Shown: positions 25,070 through 34,156 of the stretch, in pieces | Layout of the letters: every line of letters starts with the position of its first letter | Numbering within the stretch: the stretch's first letter is position 1 | Origin: Crocinitomicaceae bacterium | GTDB taxonomy: Bacteria > Bacteroidota > Bacteroidia > Flavobacteriales_D > Crocinitomicaceae | Assembly (NCBI GenBank): GCA_029252405.1 | Contig: JAQXBM010000027.1 | Location: forward strand, 20,885-84,884 | Direction of reading: 5' to 3' | Length of the DNA: 64,000 nt | Position numbers and translations under genes: made by a program | Notes under the pieces: generated by a model | Told to the model about the DNA's origin: nothing | Databases searched by the model: none | The model's input: the letters and a program-made list of their open reading frames with translations, nothing else

Positions 25070-26932
25070 TTACGCTGCTCCTTTGTTTGCGTGACGAATT
25101 TCAGCTACAGAATAAAAGAAAACTAATCCGTAACCAATCGTCAACATTAAGTGAAATGGTACCATTCCGATGTCTCCGTAAATCGCACGATTTACAGCAG
25201 TGTATCCAAATAGCAAGAACAAGAATCCTTCACCTAGGTTGAGGATAGATAATCGTTTTTTGTCGTACTTGTTTCCTTTGAATTCACTTTTCTTATTCAC
25301 GTTGAATTTTGGTGTTCGAACGAACGAACTCTTAATTCCCAAGTATCCTTCAAGAACGGCAACCGTATTATTCAATGCCAATCCCATCGAAACGATCAAG
25401 AACATTAAGAAGCGACCTATGAAGACGAAGAATGACATTTTTTCTTTCTTGTCTCGGTAAGAGTGCCAATAGTAATAAGCTAAGAAAACGGTACTGATCA
25501 AGGCGAATGCACCATATTGAAGCCAGTTATTCAAATCTGAGAAACTATCCTTGATATGTAAAATTGGCAATGTCAATAAGGATAAGAACAAAATGAAAAC
25601 GAATACTGACGAATTGAATAAGTGAGACAAACCGTGAACACGATCTCCCATTTTTACTCCTTTTGTCGTAGCAATGCGTTTCCACATTTTGATGAAACAC
25701 TCAGCTCCACCTTTCATCCAACGGTGTTGTTGCGATTTCAAGGCAGACATGGTGATTGGTAATTCTGCTGGGGCGATTACATGCTCCAAGTATCTAAATT
25801 GCCATCCTTTCAATTGGGCGCGGTAACTCAAATCCAAATCTTCTGTGAGTGTATCGTGCTCCCATCCACCAGCATCAGCAATACATTTCTTTCTCCATAC
25901 ACCGCCAGTTCCATTAAAGTTGATGAAGTGTCCAGAGGCGTTTCGTCCTCCTTGCTCGATGGCAAAGTGTCCGTTCAAACCAAATGCTTGAAGCTCTGTA
26001 AGTATCGAGTAATTTTTGTTGATATGTCCCCAACGCGTTTGAACTACACCTACGTTATCATCGTCGAAATGAGGCATTGTTTTTTGAAGGAAATCTGGGT
26101 CAGGAATAAAGTCAGCATCAAAAATCGCGATGAATTCTCCTTCCACTTGATCCATTGCATCGTCCAAAGCGCCCGCTTTGTATCCAGTACGATCAACACG
26201 GTGAATGTGCTGAATGTTCACTCCGCGAGCCTGAACTTCTGCAACTTTCTTCGCGATCAAATCTTTGGTTTCATCCGTAGAATCATCCAATACTTGAATT
26301 TGAAGTTTATCCGCCGGATAATCGAATGCAGCAATCGTTTCAATGATTCGATCAGCAACATACAACTCGTTGAACATCGGTAATTGAATCGTTACTTTCG
26401 GTGTGTTATTAGGATCGTATTTAGGTTGTGTTTCAATTGCCGCTTTCTTGTTCTTGCGATTTCGAACATAGGCGATCGCCAATGAAAGTTGGAGAATACT
26501 GTAGAATAAGATCAACACCAAACAAGCGAAATAAAAGATCATGATGATTTTCGCTACGAAGTGAGACCAGTAATGCTCTTGCTCTCCGCTATCTCCCCAG
26601 TTCCACATCCACGAAACTTTTGGGCTAATCGCGAAATCCAAATTTGGTTTGTGTGTTGCTGTTACTTCAAAATCGAATGGATCTTTGACGTAATCTTTAT
26701 CTGTAACCGCGAGCGTGTAAAATCCTACAGGAGCTTTCGAAAAACGGAATTTACCATCATCGTTTGTTTCTGTAACGTAAGATTTTCCAGTTTCTTTGTG
26801 TGTAATAGTGACTTCAACCTCGCTTTGCTCGTTTTGGGTTTTTTCATCAATAATGAGTCCACCGAAAGTCTGCGTTTGAGCAAACATTTGTAGAGGTAGT
26901 AAAATCAATCCGATCAGGGTCAATATACGCAT
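25070..26932 (-). CDS. Membrane GT2 glycosyltransferase with N-terminal carboxypeptidase-regulatory-like domain
   Basis: The gene opens at TTG 26956, but the ATG at 26932 starts on a signal peptide (MRILTLIGLILLPLQMFAQ), giving 620 residues. Residues about 20-105 form a beta domain (TFGGLIIDEKTQ..., DDGKFRFSKAPVGFYTL) like CarboxypepD_reg. One membrane helix is followed by a processive GT2 domain with VTIQLPMFNE, LDDSTD, DADF, TEDLD and the QQHRW motif of cellulose/hyaluronan-synthase-like enzymes. Four to five more helices follow. The N-terminal domain is outside the cytoplasm; its role is unknown. It sits between the GT-C gene and the DPM-like gene. Confidence 0.88.
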   Translation of the reverse strand: MRILTLIGLILLPLQMFAQTQTFGGLIIDEKTQNEQSEVEVTITHKETGKSYVTETNDDGKFRFSKAPVGFYTLAVTDKDYVKDPFDFEVTATHKPNLDFAISPKVSWMWNWGDSGEQEHYWSHFVAKIIMIFYFACLVLILFYSILQLSLAIAYVRNRKNKKAAIETQPKYDPNNTPKVTIQLPMFNELYVADRIIETIAAFDYPADKLQIQVLDDSTDETKDLIAKKVAEVQARGVNIQHIHRVDRTGYKAGALDDAMDQVEGEFIAIFDADFIPDPDFLQKTMPHFDDDNVGVVQTRWGHINKNYSILTELQAFGLNGHFAIEQGGRNASGHFINFNGTGGVWRKKCIADAGGWEHDTLTEDLDLSYRAQLKGWQFRYLEHVIAPAELPITMSALKSQQHRWMKGGAECFIKMWKRIATTKGVKMGDRVHGLSHLFNSSVFVFILFLSLLTLPILHIKDSFSDLNNWLQYGAFALISTVFLAYYYWHSYRDKKEKMSFFVFIGRFLMFLIVSMGLALNNTVAVLEGYLGIKSSFVRTPKFNVNKKSEFKGNKYDKKRLSILNLGEGFLFLLFGYTAVNRAIYGDIGMVPFHLMLTIGYGLVFFYSVAEIRHANKGAA

Positions 26933-26968
26933 GCGTCGCTTTTGAGTTTGTTTCAATTTGGTTTCAAG

Positions 26969-27658
26969 CTAAAATCGGTACTTGAAAACGGCAAATATAA
27001 TCTTTATTCCCGCAAGTACAGTACCTTTTACAGTACCACTTACTTTTGAAACACCAATGCGCTTCTTGTAATTTACAGGTACTTCGCAAAATTTCATTTT
27101 GTGCTTAGCCGCTTTGATTTGCATTTCGATGGTCCAACCGTAGGTTTTGTCGGCCATTTTCAGCTTTTCCAAGGCGTCTGATTTAATGGCGCGAAATGGT
27201 CCCAAATCAGTGAATTTAGCCCGATAAAACAGGCGAATCAGCTTTGTCGCTAACCAATTTCCGAATACTTGTTGAGGGGTTAGTGATCCTTTTTCTCGCT
27301 TTCCTAATACACGCGATCCAATGACCATGTCCATGTCCGTTTCAAATATCGGAGCAAGGACGTCTGGGATTTCCTCTGGGTAATCCGAATAATCACCGTC
27401 TAAGAAAACCACAATTTCCGTCTTCAGCGTTTTGCTATGCTCGATGCCTTTCAAACAGGCCCATCCGTAACCTTTTCTTGACTCATCCAGCACAATAGCT
27501 CCAGCATTTTTCGCTACTTCAACAGTATTGTCGTTCGAATTATTGTTGACAACGATGACGTGATCCACAATATTCCGTGGAATATCATTGACAACCTTTC
27601 CAATGGATTGTTCTTCGTTGAAAGCAGGAATTATAACCGAGATAAGAGGTTTCGACAT
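26969..27658 (-). CDS. GT2 glycosyltransferase, dolichyl-phosphate-mannose-synthase-like
   Basis: The 229-residue protein starts with the GT2 signature VIIPAFNEEQSIGKVV and has VNNNSNDNTVEVA, LDGDYSDYPEEI (DxD-type metal site) and LGPFRAIKSDAL. No strong membrane segment is present apart from the hydrophobic C-terminus. Size and pattern fit prenyl-phosphate sugar synthases, which would provide donors for the GT-C enzyme in the same operon. The gap to the Fe-S protein upstream is 22 nt. Confidence 0.87.
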   Translation of the reverse strand: MSKPLISVIIPAFNEEQSIGKVVNDIPRNIVDHVIVVNNNSNDNTVEVAKNAGAIVLDESRKGYGWACLKGIEHSKTLKTEIVVFLDGDYSDYPEEIPDVLAPIFETDMDMVIGSRVLGKREKGSLTPQQVFGNWLATKLIRLFYRAKFTDLGPFRAIKSDALEKLKMADKTYGWTIEMQIKAAKHKMKFCEVPVNYKKRIGVSKVSGTVKGTVLAGIKIIFAVFKYRF

Positions 27659-27680
27659 TTGAAATTATTGGTCTGCGAAA

Positions 27681-29690
27681 TTACATATTCAATTTCACAC
27701 CATCCTTCGAAACGATCAACGGATTTCCATCCAAACGTCCATCTTCAGGTCCATTCTCTAATTTCAATACTCCGCGAGGACAAACTGATGAACAAACACC
27801 GCATCCAACGCAACTCGCACGGACAATGTTTTCTCCTTTTTGGGCGTATGCACGAACATCAATTCCTTGCTCGCAGTAAGTCGAACAGTTTCCACAAGAA
27901 ATACATTGGGCTCCGTTCGTTGTAATTCTGAATTTCGATTTGAATCGTTGAACAATTCCCATATATCCAGCCATTGGACATCCAAATCGGCACCAAACGC
28001 GATTACCGAGAATAGGGTAGAAGCCAACACCAATTACTCCTGAGAAGGCTGCTCCAACAAAGAATCCATATGCTTTTTTGATGGATGTACTTTTGATCAC
28101 AAATACCTCTTTTCCACCTGAGAAATAAGCAATAGTCAAGAGCAAGAAAACCGCTGAAAAGATGATTCCACCGATGAGTAAGAACTTATTCTTCTTGAAT
28201 CGTGTGGCTCTCAAATAGAACAATACTGCTGCTCCTGCAACCAAAATCACAGATACAAAAGCGTAAAAACTATTCTTGTTGATTGATCCAAATCCAATGG
28301 CGTATTCCTTTTTCGTTAAGTACGGGAACAGTGCTGCTATCGTACTGATCAGTATGAAAACCATTACAGAGTGCAAGACCCAGCGTTCGATGTTCCACGC
28401 TTTTACAGTTTTGTTTGAAAGATGTCTGAAGCTATCTCCAGCAGTTTCGGCCAATCCACCACATCCACAGAACCATGAGCAATACCAGCGTTTTCCTACG
28501 AAGTAAGTCACAACGGGTGTAACCACTAGGAACAACAGAATTCCCCAAAATAAATAGGCCAATCCCACAGGTTGATATGCTTCCTGAGTATACGCACGGA
28601 GATGAGCATCTGAAAAAGCATCTTTGTTCAACGGCCAGCTGTTAATCGGGTTTGCACTATAATACCCTCCATATTGTTTCTGACCTTCGACAAGCACATC
28701 TGCGCTATTGTAGCTAAGCGACTCCATGATGTAAGGGATGAAGTAAGCCAAGATCAATTGAGACAAAATCACCACAATCGTTCGTATCAAATGATAACGG
28801 CTGTGGCGGTATTTGTAAATAAACTTGATTCCCAAGAAGAGAATGACAACTGTGTACAAAGTCCCGTATAAGAACCATTGATCGGCTTCTTTTCCTCTCA
28901 ACAATTGCGATAGAGGGTCGAATAAATCAATGGCGTTCGCAAGTGGTGCTGCATGCCAGTAGAGTTGAACATAAAATACGGTCAACACAATTCCAACGAT
29001 CCAGCCAATTGCTCCTCTGCTTGAGAGTGAATTGAACATCACGTAGTTATTCTTAATTCCCTTGGTGTGTCCAGCGTAAGATCCGAAGGTGTAAAGCAGA
29101 ATTCCGCCTCCCATGGCAACAATGGAGATCGTCAAAAAGATCGCAGCGTTGTTCGGGAAGACCATGAGGAAATCATAAATAGCGCTTGTTTGTCCTTCGG
29201 CTGGTTCAAATGCACTTGAAATCCAACTCAAGGCAATGATACTGAACCCAGCCATAGCGATAAAGGTCCCCAACTTTTGAGTCATATTGATGTTCTTCAC
29301 ATATTGAGATCCGAAATAGTTCTTCTTCGAAGGGTCGTAAGTGAAAAATCCTGCTGCGATGAGCATTAATGCAAAAGCCCCCATCAGCGCGTAATACCGA
29401 TCATCTCCTCCTTCAGTATAACCGTAGTACATGCCGATCAACCCAGCGGTAAAGAGTGCGCTCCCTACATTTTGATACCAGAATTTGTATTCGAAAAGTC
29501 CAACTCCCACGAAAATGGCAGTAAATCCTGCTAGTTTTTGATACGAAAACGCGGTCTTTTCATCGTAAATTCCCCAAAGAACCAACAGAATACCAATAGC
29601 AATTAGCCCAAGGTTGATTTTCTTGCGAGTACTAAGTGCTTGAGATGCATCACCTGCAACTGATAAATTTGAATCAATAATTTCGCTCAT
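27681..29690 (-). CDS. Membrane 4Fe-4S ferredoxin-type protein (NosR/NapH-like)
   Basis: The protein has 669 residues with about twelve membrane helices. It has two Cys motifs at cytoplasmic or membrane faces, CSWFCGCG and CRFGCPM, then two 4Fe-4S ferredoxin clusters at the C-terminus, CISCGNCSTYC and CVGCGVCSSVCP. This combination occurs in NosR/NapH/CcoG-type electron-transfer proteins, though the large N-terminal membrane part is not typical of CcoG. The ATG at 29690 overlaps the oxidoreductase stop (ATGA), so I prefer it to the longer frame. With the flavin oxidoreductase it may move electrons across the membrane. Confidence 0.8.
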   Translation of the reverse strand: MSEIIDSNLSVAGDASQALSTRKKINLGLIAIGILLVLWGIYDEKTAFSYQKLAGFTAIFVGVGLFEYKFWYQNVGSALFTAGLIGMYYGYTEGGDDRYYALMGAFALMLIAAGFFTYDPSKKNYFGSQYVKNINMTQKLGTFIAMAGFSIIALSWISSAFEPAEGQTSAIYDFLMVFPNNAAIFLTISIVAMGGGILLYTFGSYAGHTKGIKNNYVMFNSLSSRGAIGWIVGIVLTVFYVQLYWHAAPLANAIDLFDPLSQLLRGKEADQWFLYGTLYTVVILFLGIKFIYKYRHSRYHLIRTIVVILSQLILAYFIPYIMESLSYNSADVLVEGQKQYGGYYSANPINSWPLNKDAFSDAHLRAYTQEAYQPVGLAYLFWGILLFLVVTPVVTYFVGKRWYCSWFCGCGGLAETAGDSFRHLSNKTVKAWNIERWVLHSVMVFILISTIAALFPYLTKKEYAIGFGSINKNSFYAFVSVILVAGAAVLFYLRATRFKKNKFLLIGGIIFSAVFLLLTIAYFSGGKEVFVIKSTSIKKAYGFFVGAAFSGVIGVGFYPILGNRVWCRFGCPMAGYMGIVQRFKSKFRITTNGAQCISCGNCSTYCEQGIDVRAYAQKGENIVRASCVGCGVCSSVCPRGVLKLENGPEDGRLDGNPLIVSKDGVKLNM

Positions 29691-31078
29691 GATGTAATTA
29701 GGTTTTGCCACCATTTGCGTTTAGCGCTGGTGATATTCGTTCCGAACTGACTGTTGAATTGATTGACAATGTCAGATTCATAAGTTGCGTAAAATTCTGG
29801 GTCGAAGTTGGCAGATTTCAAATCTTGCAGTACTTCCTCGATTGTGGCTTCTTTGGTCAGCCATTCATTGAAAACTAGGTGCCGCAGTCGAACGCCGAAG
29901 TTGTTTATTCCAATGAAGCGATGCGATGTTGCATCAAAGACAAAGTGCAAAAGCACATCTTCTTTCGGGTGTTGGTAGATGAATTCTGCCTCACCTTCTT
30001 GCAGTTTACTGCGGACATCGCCGTAAGTCTGGTATTCAATATCGAAAAACTTCGCTGAGTTGAACCAGTAACCAGGTTCGTACTTCACGCGGTTTCCTGT
30101 AATGGTATGAGCAAGCGTTTCTCCCATGAATTTACCCGTATACCAAACTTGCTCAATTGGACGACGTCCAGGAACGGGCTCAGTAAATTCGGCACAATCA
30201 CCAATCGCGTACACATCTTCAACGGATGTTTCCAAATAGCGATTCACAAGGATTCCGCGGTTGGTGTCAATCTTGCTGTTTTTGATAAAGTCGATGTTTG
30301 GCGATACTCCAGCCGTTAATCCAACAAACTGACAATCGATCTTTTGACCACTTTTTGTGGTAATTCCAACGGCTCCCGTCGATTCATATACGACGTCTGT
30401 ATCAAGCGACGCTGATCCTCCTTTTTTTGACTTTCGGTTATCATATTCACCCACATGAATTTCATCGAGTTCTTCACCGTAGTGCATATGCAATCCGTGG
30501 TGATTCTCGAAATGTTTCATGATGAATTTGGAATCTTGCTCGGGAAGAACACCGCTCCAGAACGTTTTTTCACGAACCAAAAAGTGTACTTCAATTTGAC
30601 GGGTGAGCAGCATCTCTGCCATTTCAATCCCAATCAATCCTCCGCCAACGACCACAGCACTTTTAATGCCTTCCGTATTGACTTCCATGCTTTCCAAATC
30701 TTGTTTGGAGTACAATCCTTGAACGCGATTGGCGTCTTGACCTTTCCATCCAAATTTGTTCGGTTTCGAACCTGTAGCCAAAACGAGTTTGCTGTATTGA
30801 AGTTCTTCACCACCTGAGCACGACAATGTTTTCTTATCTGTGTCGATGGATTCGACATACGTTTGCTTAAGGTTGATGCGATTTTTCTCCCAAAAATGCG
30901 GTTCGTACGGTTCTGTGTGCTCAAACTTCATGTGTCCCATGTATACATACATGAGCGCGGTTCGAGAGAAAAAGTACTTAGATTCCGCAGAAATGATGGT
31001 AATTGGTTCGTCGCTTTTCTTTCGAATATTACGTGCGGCGGTTACACCGGATATTCCGTTACCAATAATAATGATCAT
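29687..31078 (-). CDS. FAD/NAD(P)-dependent pyridine-nucleotide-disulfide-type oxidoreductase
   Basis: The 463-residue protein has the N-terminal FAD motif IIGNGISGVTAARNI, the second nucleotide motif VVVGGGLIGIEMAE (from about residue 140) and the late FAD segment VYAIGDCAEF. The layout resembles the NirB N-terminal domain and rubredoxin reductases; the CxxxxC disulfide of classical members is not seen. It starts the operon and overlaps the membrane Fe-S gene, which is the probable electron acceptor. The physiological partner is unknown. Confidence 0.85.
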   Translation of the reverse strand: MIIIIGNGISGVTAARNIRKKSDEPITIISAESKYFFSRTALMYVYMGHMKFEHTEPYEPHFWEKNRINLKQTYVESIDTDKKTLSCSGGEELQYSKLVLATGSKPNKFGWKGQDANRVQGLYSKQDLESMEVNTEGIKSAVVVGGGLIGIEMAEMLLTRQIEVHFLVREKTFWSGVLPEQDSKFIMKHFENHHGLHMHYGEELDEIHVGEYDNRKSKKGGSASLDTDVVYESTGAVGITTKSGQKIDCQFVGLTAGVSPNIDFIKNSKIDTNRGILVNRYLETSVEDVYAIGDCAEFTEPVPGRRPIEQVWYTGKFMGETLAHTITGNRVKYEPGYWFNSAKFFDIEYQTYGDVRSKLQEGEAEFIYQHPKEDVLLHFVFDATSHRFIGINNFGVRLRHLVFNEWLTKEATIEEVLQDLKSANFDPEFYATYESDIVNQFNSQFGTNITSAKRKWWQNLITS

Positions 31079-31527
31079 CTGTCGTCAGTTAGTTTATCAC
31101 AAGATAATCCTTTTGACGAATAAACAGAATAAGACTTACAAATTTGTTAATTGTCACCGTTTGAAGGTCTTCATTAGCGAGTATTCATGACTCAAAAAAA
31201 GCGATTGTGCCGTCGACCACTTTGTTTTTTCGTCTGTAAAGGGCAAATGAAACAAGTTGATTTACTTAGATTTTCACCTTTATACAATTTAACAATCGCC
31301 AGTTTCAAATTGAACCACGAGGTTTAAAATGACGTACGCAGATCCCTTCTAATAAGCCATCTCTTTCACCCGCGCAGCATCGTTTGTTTCAAGCCTGAAC
31401 TTTTATGTTTCTTTTTCATTTTCAGTCGTTTATCCATTTAGGATTAGTAAAAATGCAAATTGTACAATTCCCTAGTTTTACACATCACTGATTTTTTATT
31501 TAAACTTGTGTACTTTAAGTAACATCT
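31079..31527. promoter_or_regulatory. 449-nt divergent intergenic region before modC
   Basis: No ORF worth calling is present. The region is AT-rich and carries a perfect 12-bp palindrome AATTGTACAATT (31458-31469), about 58 nt before modC, and the segment TACTTTAA just before the start. This is the likely control region for the molybdenum island and for the divergent oxidoreductase operon. It does not resemble the E. coli ModE box. Confidence 0.4.
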
Positions 31528-32226
31528 ATGCTAAATTTATCTTTGTCCAAACTCATTCGTTCAGAAAAAGGCCAAGAGCTTCTTCAGGTCGAAGCCAGTA
31601 TTGCCACTGATGGAGTTGTTTCAGGGATTTATGGTGCATCGGGTCAAGGTAAATCAACACTATTTAATATGATTGTTGGTATTACAAAACCAGATCAAGG
31701 CACGATTTCTTTTAACGGTGTTGATTGGCACACTGATCATTCTCGACTACCAATACAAAAGCGAAATATTGGCTATATTTTCCAAGGAAACAGTTTGTTC
31801 CAGCATTTTACGGTAAAGAAAAACATCTTGTATGCTCTTTCTAAGGAGGAGCAAAAGAGTTGTGATCTAAATGGATTGTTAGAGCAATTGGGTCTGTCTA
31901 ATTTGAAGGATCAATACCCTCACCAACTTTCAGGCGGTCAATGTCAACGTGTAGCAATTGCAAGAGCGATTGCCCAAAAAGCAGAGTTAATCTTGATGGA
32001 CGAGCCGTTCACAGGGTTAGATATTAAGACGAAACATCGTTTATACAAAGAGTTGAAAACCTTTAAGGACGAACACAATTTGACAATTTTAATGATTACT
32101 CATGATGTAAATGATATTTACGCTCTATGCGATCAAGTATATGAGTTAGAGAATCATAAACTTTTGCCAGGAATTTCCGCATCAGAATTTCGAATCAAAA
32201 CTGAGCGAATGATAAATCAATTATGA
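31528..32226 (+). CDS. modC: Molybdate ABC transporter ATP-binding protein ModC-like
   Basis: The 232-residue ATPase has Walker A GASGQGKST (36-44), Q-loop IFQG, signature LSGGQ (134-138), Walker B LILMDEP and the switch His in ITHD. The C-terminal molbindin domain of classical ModC is absent, as in short forms. It lies at the head of a cluster with mosB, mosA, modA and modB on the same strand but 4.4 kb from modB. The assignment to molybdate rests on that context and the ModC-like sequence. A 302-nt gap with two small hairpins follows before mosB. Confidence 0.75.
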   Translation: MLNLSLSKLIRSEKGQELLQVEASIATDGVVSGIYGASGQGKSTLFNMIVGITKPDQGTISFNGVDWHTDHSRLPIQKRNIGYIFQGNSLFQHFTVKKNILYALSKEEQKSCDLNGLLEQLGLSNLKDQYPHQLSGGQCQRVAIARAIAQKAELILMDEPFTGLDIKTKHRLYKELKTFKDEHNLTILMITHDVNDIYALCDQVYELENHKLLPGISASEFRIKTERMINQL

Positions 32227-32528
32227 CTTCTTCAATACTACCTTCATGCATTATTCTAATGCAGCAATTCCGTAAAAGGAGATAACTCCTATTTAAGGGT
32301 ATAGATAAACTTTTTATTAACGCCGAAAAAAGTATCATCTTCGACTAGAGCGATTATTAACTGAGTTAACTATGAAGTTCGAAAAAAATAAATTTAACTT
32401 TATCGTACAATAAGGAACTTGGTGCTTTTAATGATTCCAATAGCTAGAGAGGAAGCAAGATACATTAATGAAGCATCAAACATTGAACTTCACTTATAGG
32501 TGAAAATACAGAACAATAAATAACACAT
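32227..32528. promoter_or_regulatory. 302-nt modC-mosB spacer with small hairpins
   Basis: No gene is visible. Two perfect inverted repeats lie near the modC stop, TGCATTA-TTC-TAATGCA (32247-32263) and AGGAG-ATAA-CTCCT (32277-32290), and a third TTCAC-N6-GTGAA lies at 32489-32504, 25 nt before the mosB ATG. The pair after modC may end its transcript, and the third may be an operator or a leader structure. An unidentified Mo-responsive RNA is conceivable but not supported by any known motif. Confidence 0.35.
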
Positions 32529-33332
32529 ATGATAGAAGAGCTTACTAAACGTCTGTTAAATCAGAATCTTGAGGACCCAAGTCTTTTGAAAGAAACAGAA
32601 AAATTTACGCCAAAACGATTGTTGCCTGATGCCACTGTGATTAAAATTGGTGGACAGAGCTTCATAGATCGTGGCAAAGCGGCAGTATTTCCTCTTATTC
32701 AAGAGATTAAGGAAAATCTTCCTAATCATAAAATGATTATTGGTACAGGGGCTGGGACACGTGCTCGCCATGCTTATAGCATTGGTATTGATCAAGGAAT
32801 GCCGACAGGTGTTCTTGGATTACTTGGGACATTCGTAAGTATTCAAAATGCCAAAATGATCCATTACCTCTTGACAAATGAGGGAATCCCGTACATTGAA
32901 CCAGGAGGTTTTTCACAGCTTCCACTTTACCTTAAAGAACGAAATGCCGTTGTCTTTTTTGGAATGCCTCCATATACATATTGGCAACGTAGTCCTGAAA
33001 TTGGAAAAATACCTCCGTATCGAACAGACACAGGATGTTACTTGGTGAGTGAAGTATATGGGACCAAAAATATGATCTACATCAAAGATGAAGATGGGCT
33101 TTACACGAACGACCCAAAAAAGGATAAGAATGCAAAGTTCATCCCGGAAATTACAGCAGAAGAGTTGATCGAAAGAGATTTAGATGATGTTGTAGTTGAA
33201 CGTGCGGTAATAGAAATGATGAAAAACGCTAAAAACGGGCGTCAAATTCAAATCATCAATGGAATGGTTCCTGGAAATTTAACAAAAGCGTTAAACGGGG
33301 AAAAAATAGGTACGATAATTACATCAAAGTAG
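32529..33332 (+). CDS. mosB: Molybdenum storage protein subunit (MosB-like)
   Basis: The 267-residue protein is an amino-acid-kinase-fold protein of the molybdenum storage protein (MoSto) family. MoSto stores Mo as polyoxomolybdate inside an ATP-driven hexameric cage. It matches the Azotobacter MosB pattern I recall: LPDATVIKIGGQS (about 31-44), GTGAGTRARH (72-81), FGMPPYTYW, IPPYRTDTGC, VKDEDGLYT-like IKDEDGLYT, and the end NGMVPGNLTKAL..GTIIT. Length is normal for the family. The next gene, 2 nt downstream, encodes the other subunit. No nitrogenase genes are in the window. Confidence 0.9.
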   Translation: MIEELTKRLLNQNLEDPSLLKETEKFTPKRLLPDATVIKIGGQSFIDRGKAAVFPLIQEIKENLPNHKMIIGTGAGTRARHAYSIGIDQGMPTGVLGLLGTFVSIQNAKMIHYLLTNEGIPYIEPGGFSQLPLYLKERNAVVFFGMPPYTYWQRSPEIGKIPPYRTDTGCYLVSEVYGTKNMIYIKDEDGLYTNDPKKDKNAKFIPEITAEELIERDLDDVVVERAVIEMMKNAKNGRQIQIINGMVPGNLTKALNGEKIGTIITSK

Positions 33333-33334
33333 CA

Positions 33335-34156
33335 ATGAAACATAACAATCATATTGATAGCCTTTTTATGAGAGAGAGTCTTCTCGATAAAGAGGTAATG
33401 AAACAAGGAGAGGAATCGCCAACATTTAAAATGCTTCCGGATGTCCATATTGTGAAAATTGGAGCGTCATCAATTATCGATAAGGGGCGCGGAGTTACTT
33501 ACCCCGTTGTGGATAAACTGCGTGAAATTCTTAAGAATGAGCGTTTGGTCATCAGCACTGGAGGCGGGGCAAGAAGTAAGCATCTATTCTCCATCGGACT
33601 TGATTTAGAAATGCCTACAGGAGTGCTCGCTCAATTAGCAGGAGAAGATGCACTAGGAAATGCACATATATTAGGGACATTACTCTCGCCAGAAGGAGTA
33701 ATTGCAATCCCGCCAGAATCCATTGGGCATTTGTTGCCCTTGTTTTTGAAAGCTGCTCCTGGGGTTGTATACGCAGGAATGCCTCCGTATTCGCTGTGGG
33801 AGCATCCATCAGAGAATGGAAATATTCCTTCACACCGAACAGATGCCGGCCCAGTTATACTAGCAGAAACATTTGGTTTTAAATCAGTTACATTGGTGAA
33901 AGATGTGGACGGTCTTTATGACGAGGACCCAAAACTTAATCCAAATGCTAAATTTATAGATAAAATCAACGTAACTGATTTGGAAAAGATGAACCTTGCT
34001 ACATTGCCGTTTAACAGAGTGGTAATTGATATTATTAAAAGGAATAGACACTGTAACCACTTCCAAATCGTAAACGGAAATAATCCGGAATTAATTGAAC
34101 GTGCAGTGAAAGGTGAGCATGTTGGTACTATTATTCACAACGATAGGTTTGAATGA
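33335..34156 (+). CDS. mosA: Molybdenum storage protein subunit (MosA-like)
   Basis: This 273-residue MoSto subunit of the amino-acid-kinase fold has KIGASSIIDKGRG (about 41-53), STGGGARSKH, GMPPYSLWEHP, IPSHRTDAGP and LVKDVDGLYDEDP. It is a partner of the preceding MosB-like gene, with which it probably forms the alternating heterohexamer. In the region where I recall a run of three His in Azotobacter MosA (after PPY), this protein has SLWEHP, so the cavity ligands may differ. It overlaps the ATPase gene that follows, so translation is coupled. Confidence 0.85.
   Translation: MKHNNHIDSLFMRESLLDKEVMKQGEESPTFKMLPDVHIVKIGASSIIDKGRGVTYPVVDKLREILKNERLVISTGGGARSKHLFSIGLDLEMPTGVLAQLAGEDALGNAHILGTLLSPEGVIAIPPESIGHLLPLFLKAAPGVVYAGMPPYSLWEHPSENGNIPSHRTDAGPVILAETFGFKSVTLVKDVDGLYDEDPKLNPNAKFIDKINVTDLEKMNLATLPFNRVVIDIIKRNRHCNHFQIVNGNNPELIERAVKGEHVGTIIHNDRFE

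Noticed and set aside
25781..26383. 200-aa plus-strand ORF inside the GT2 gene
   Set aside because: The opposite strand encodes all GT2 motifs; this frame has no recognisable domain.
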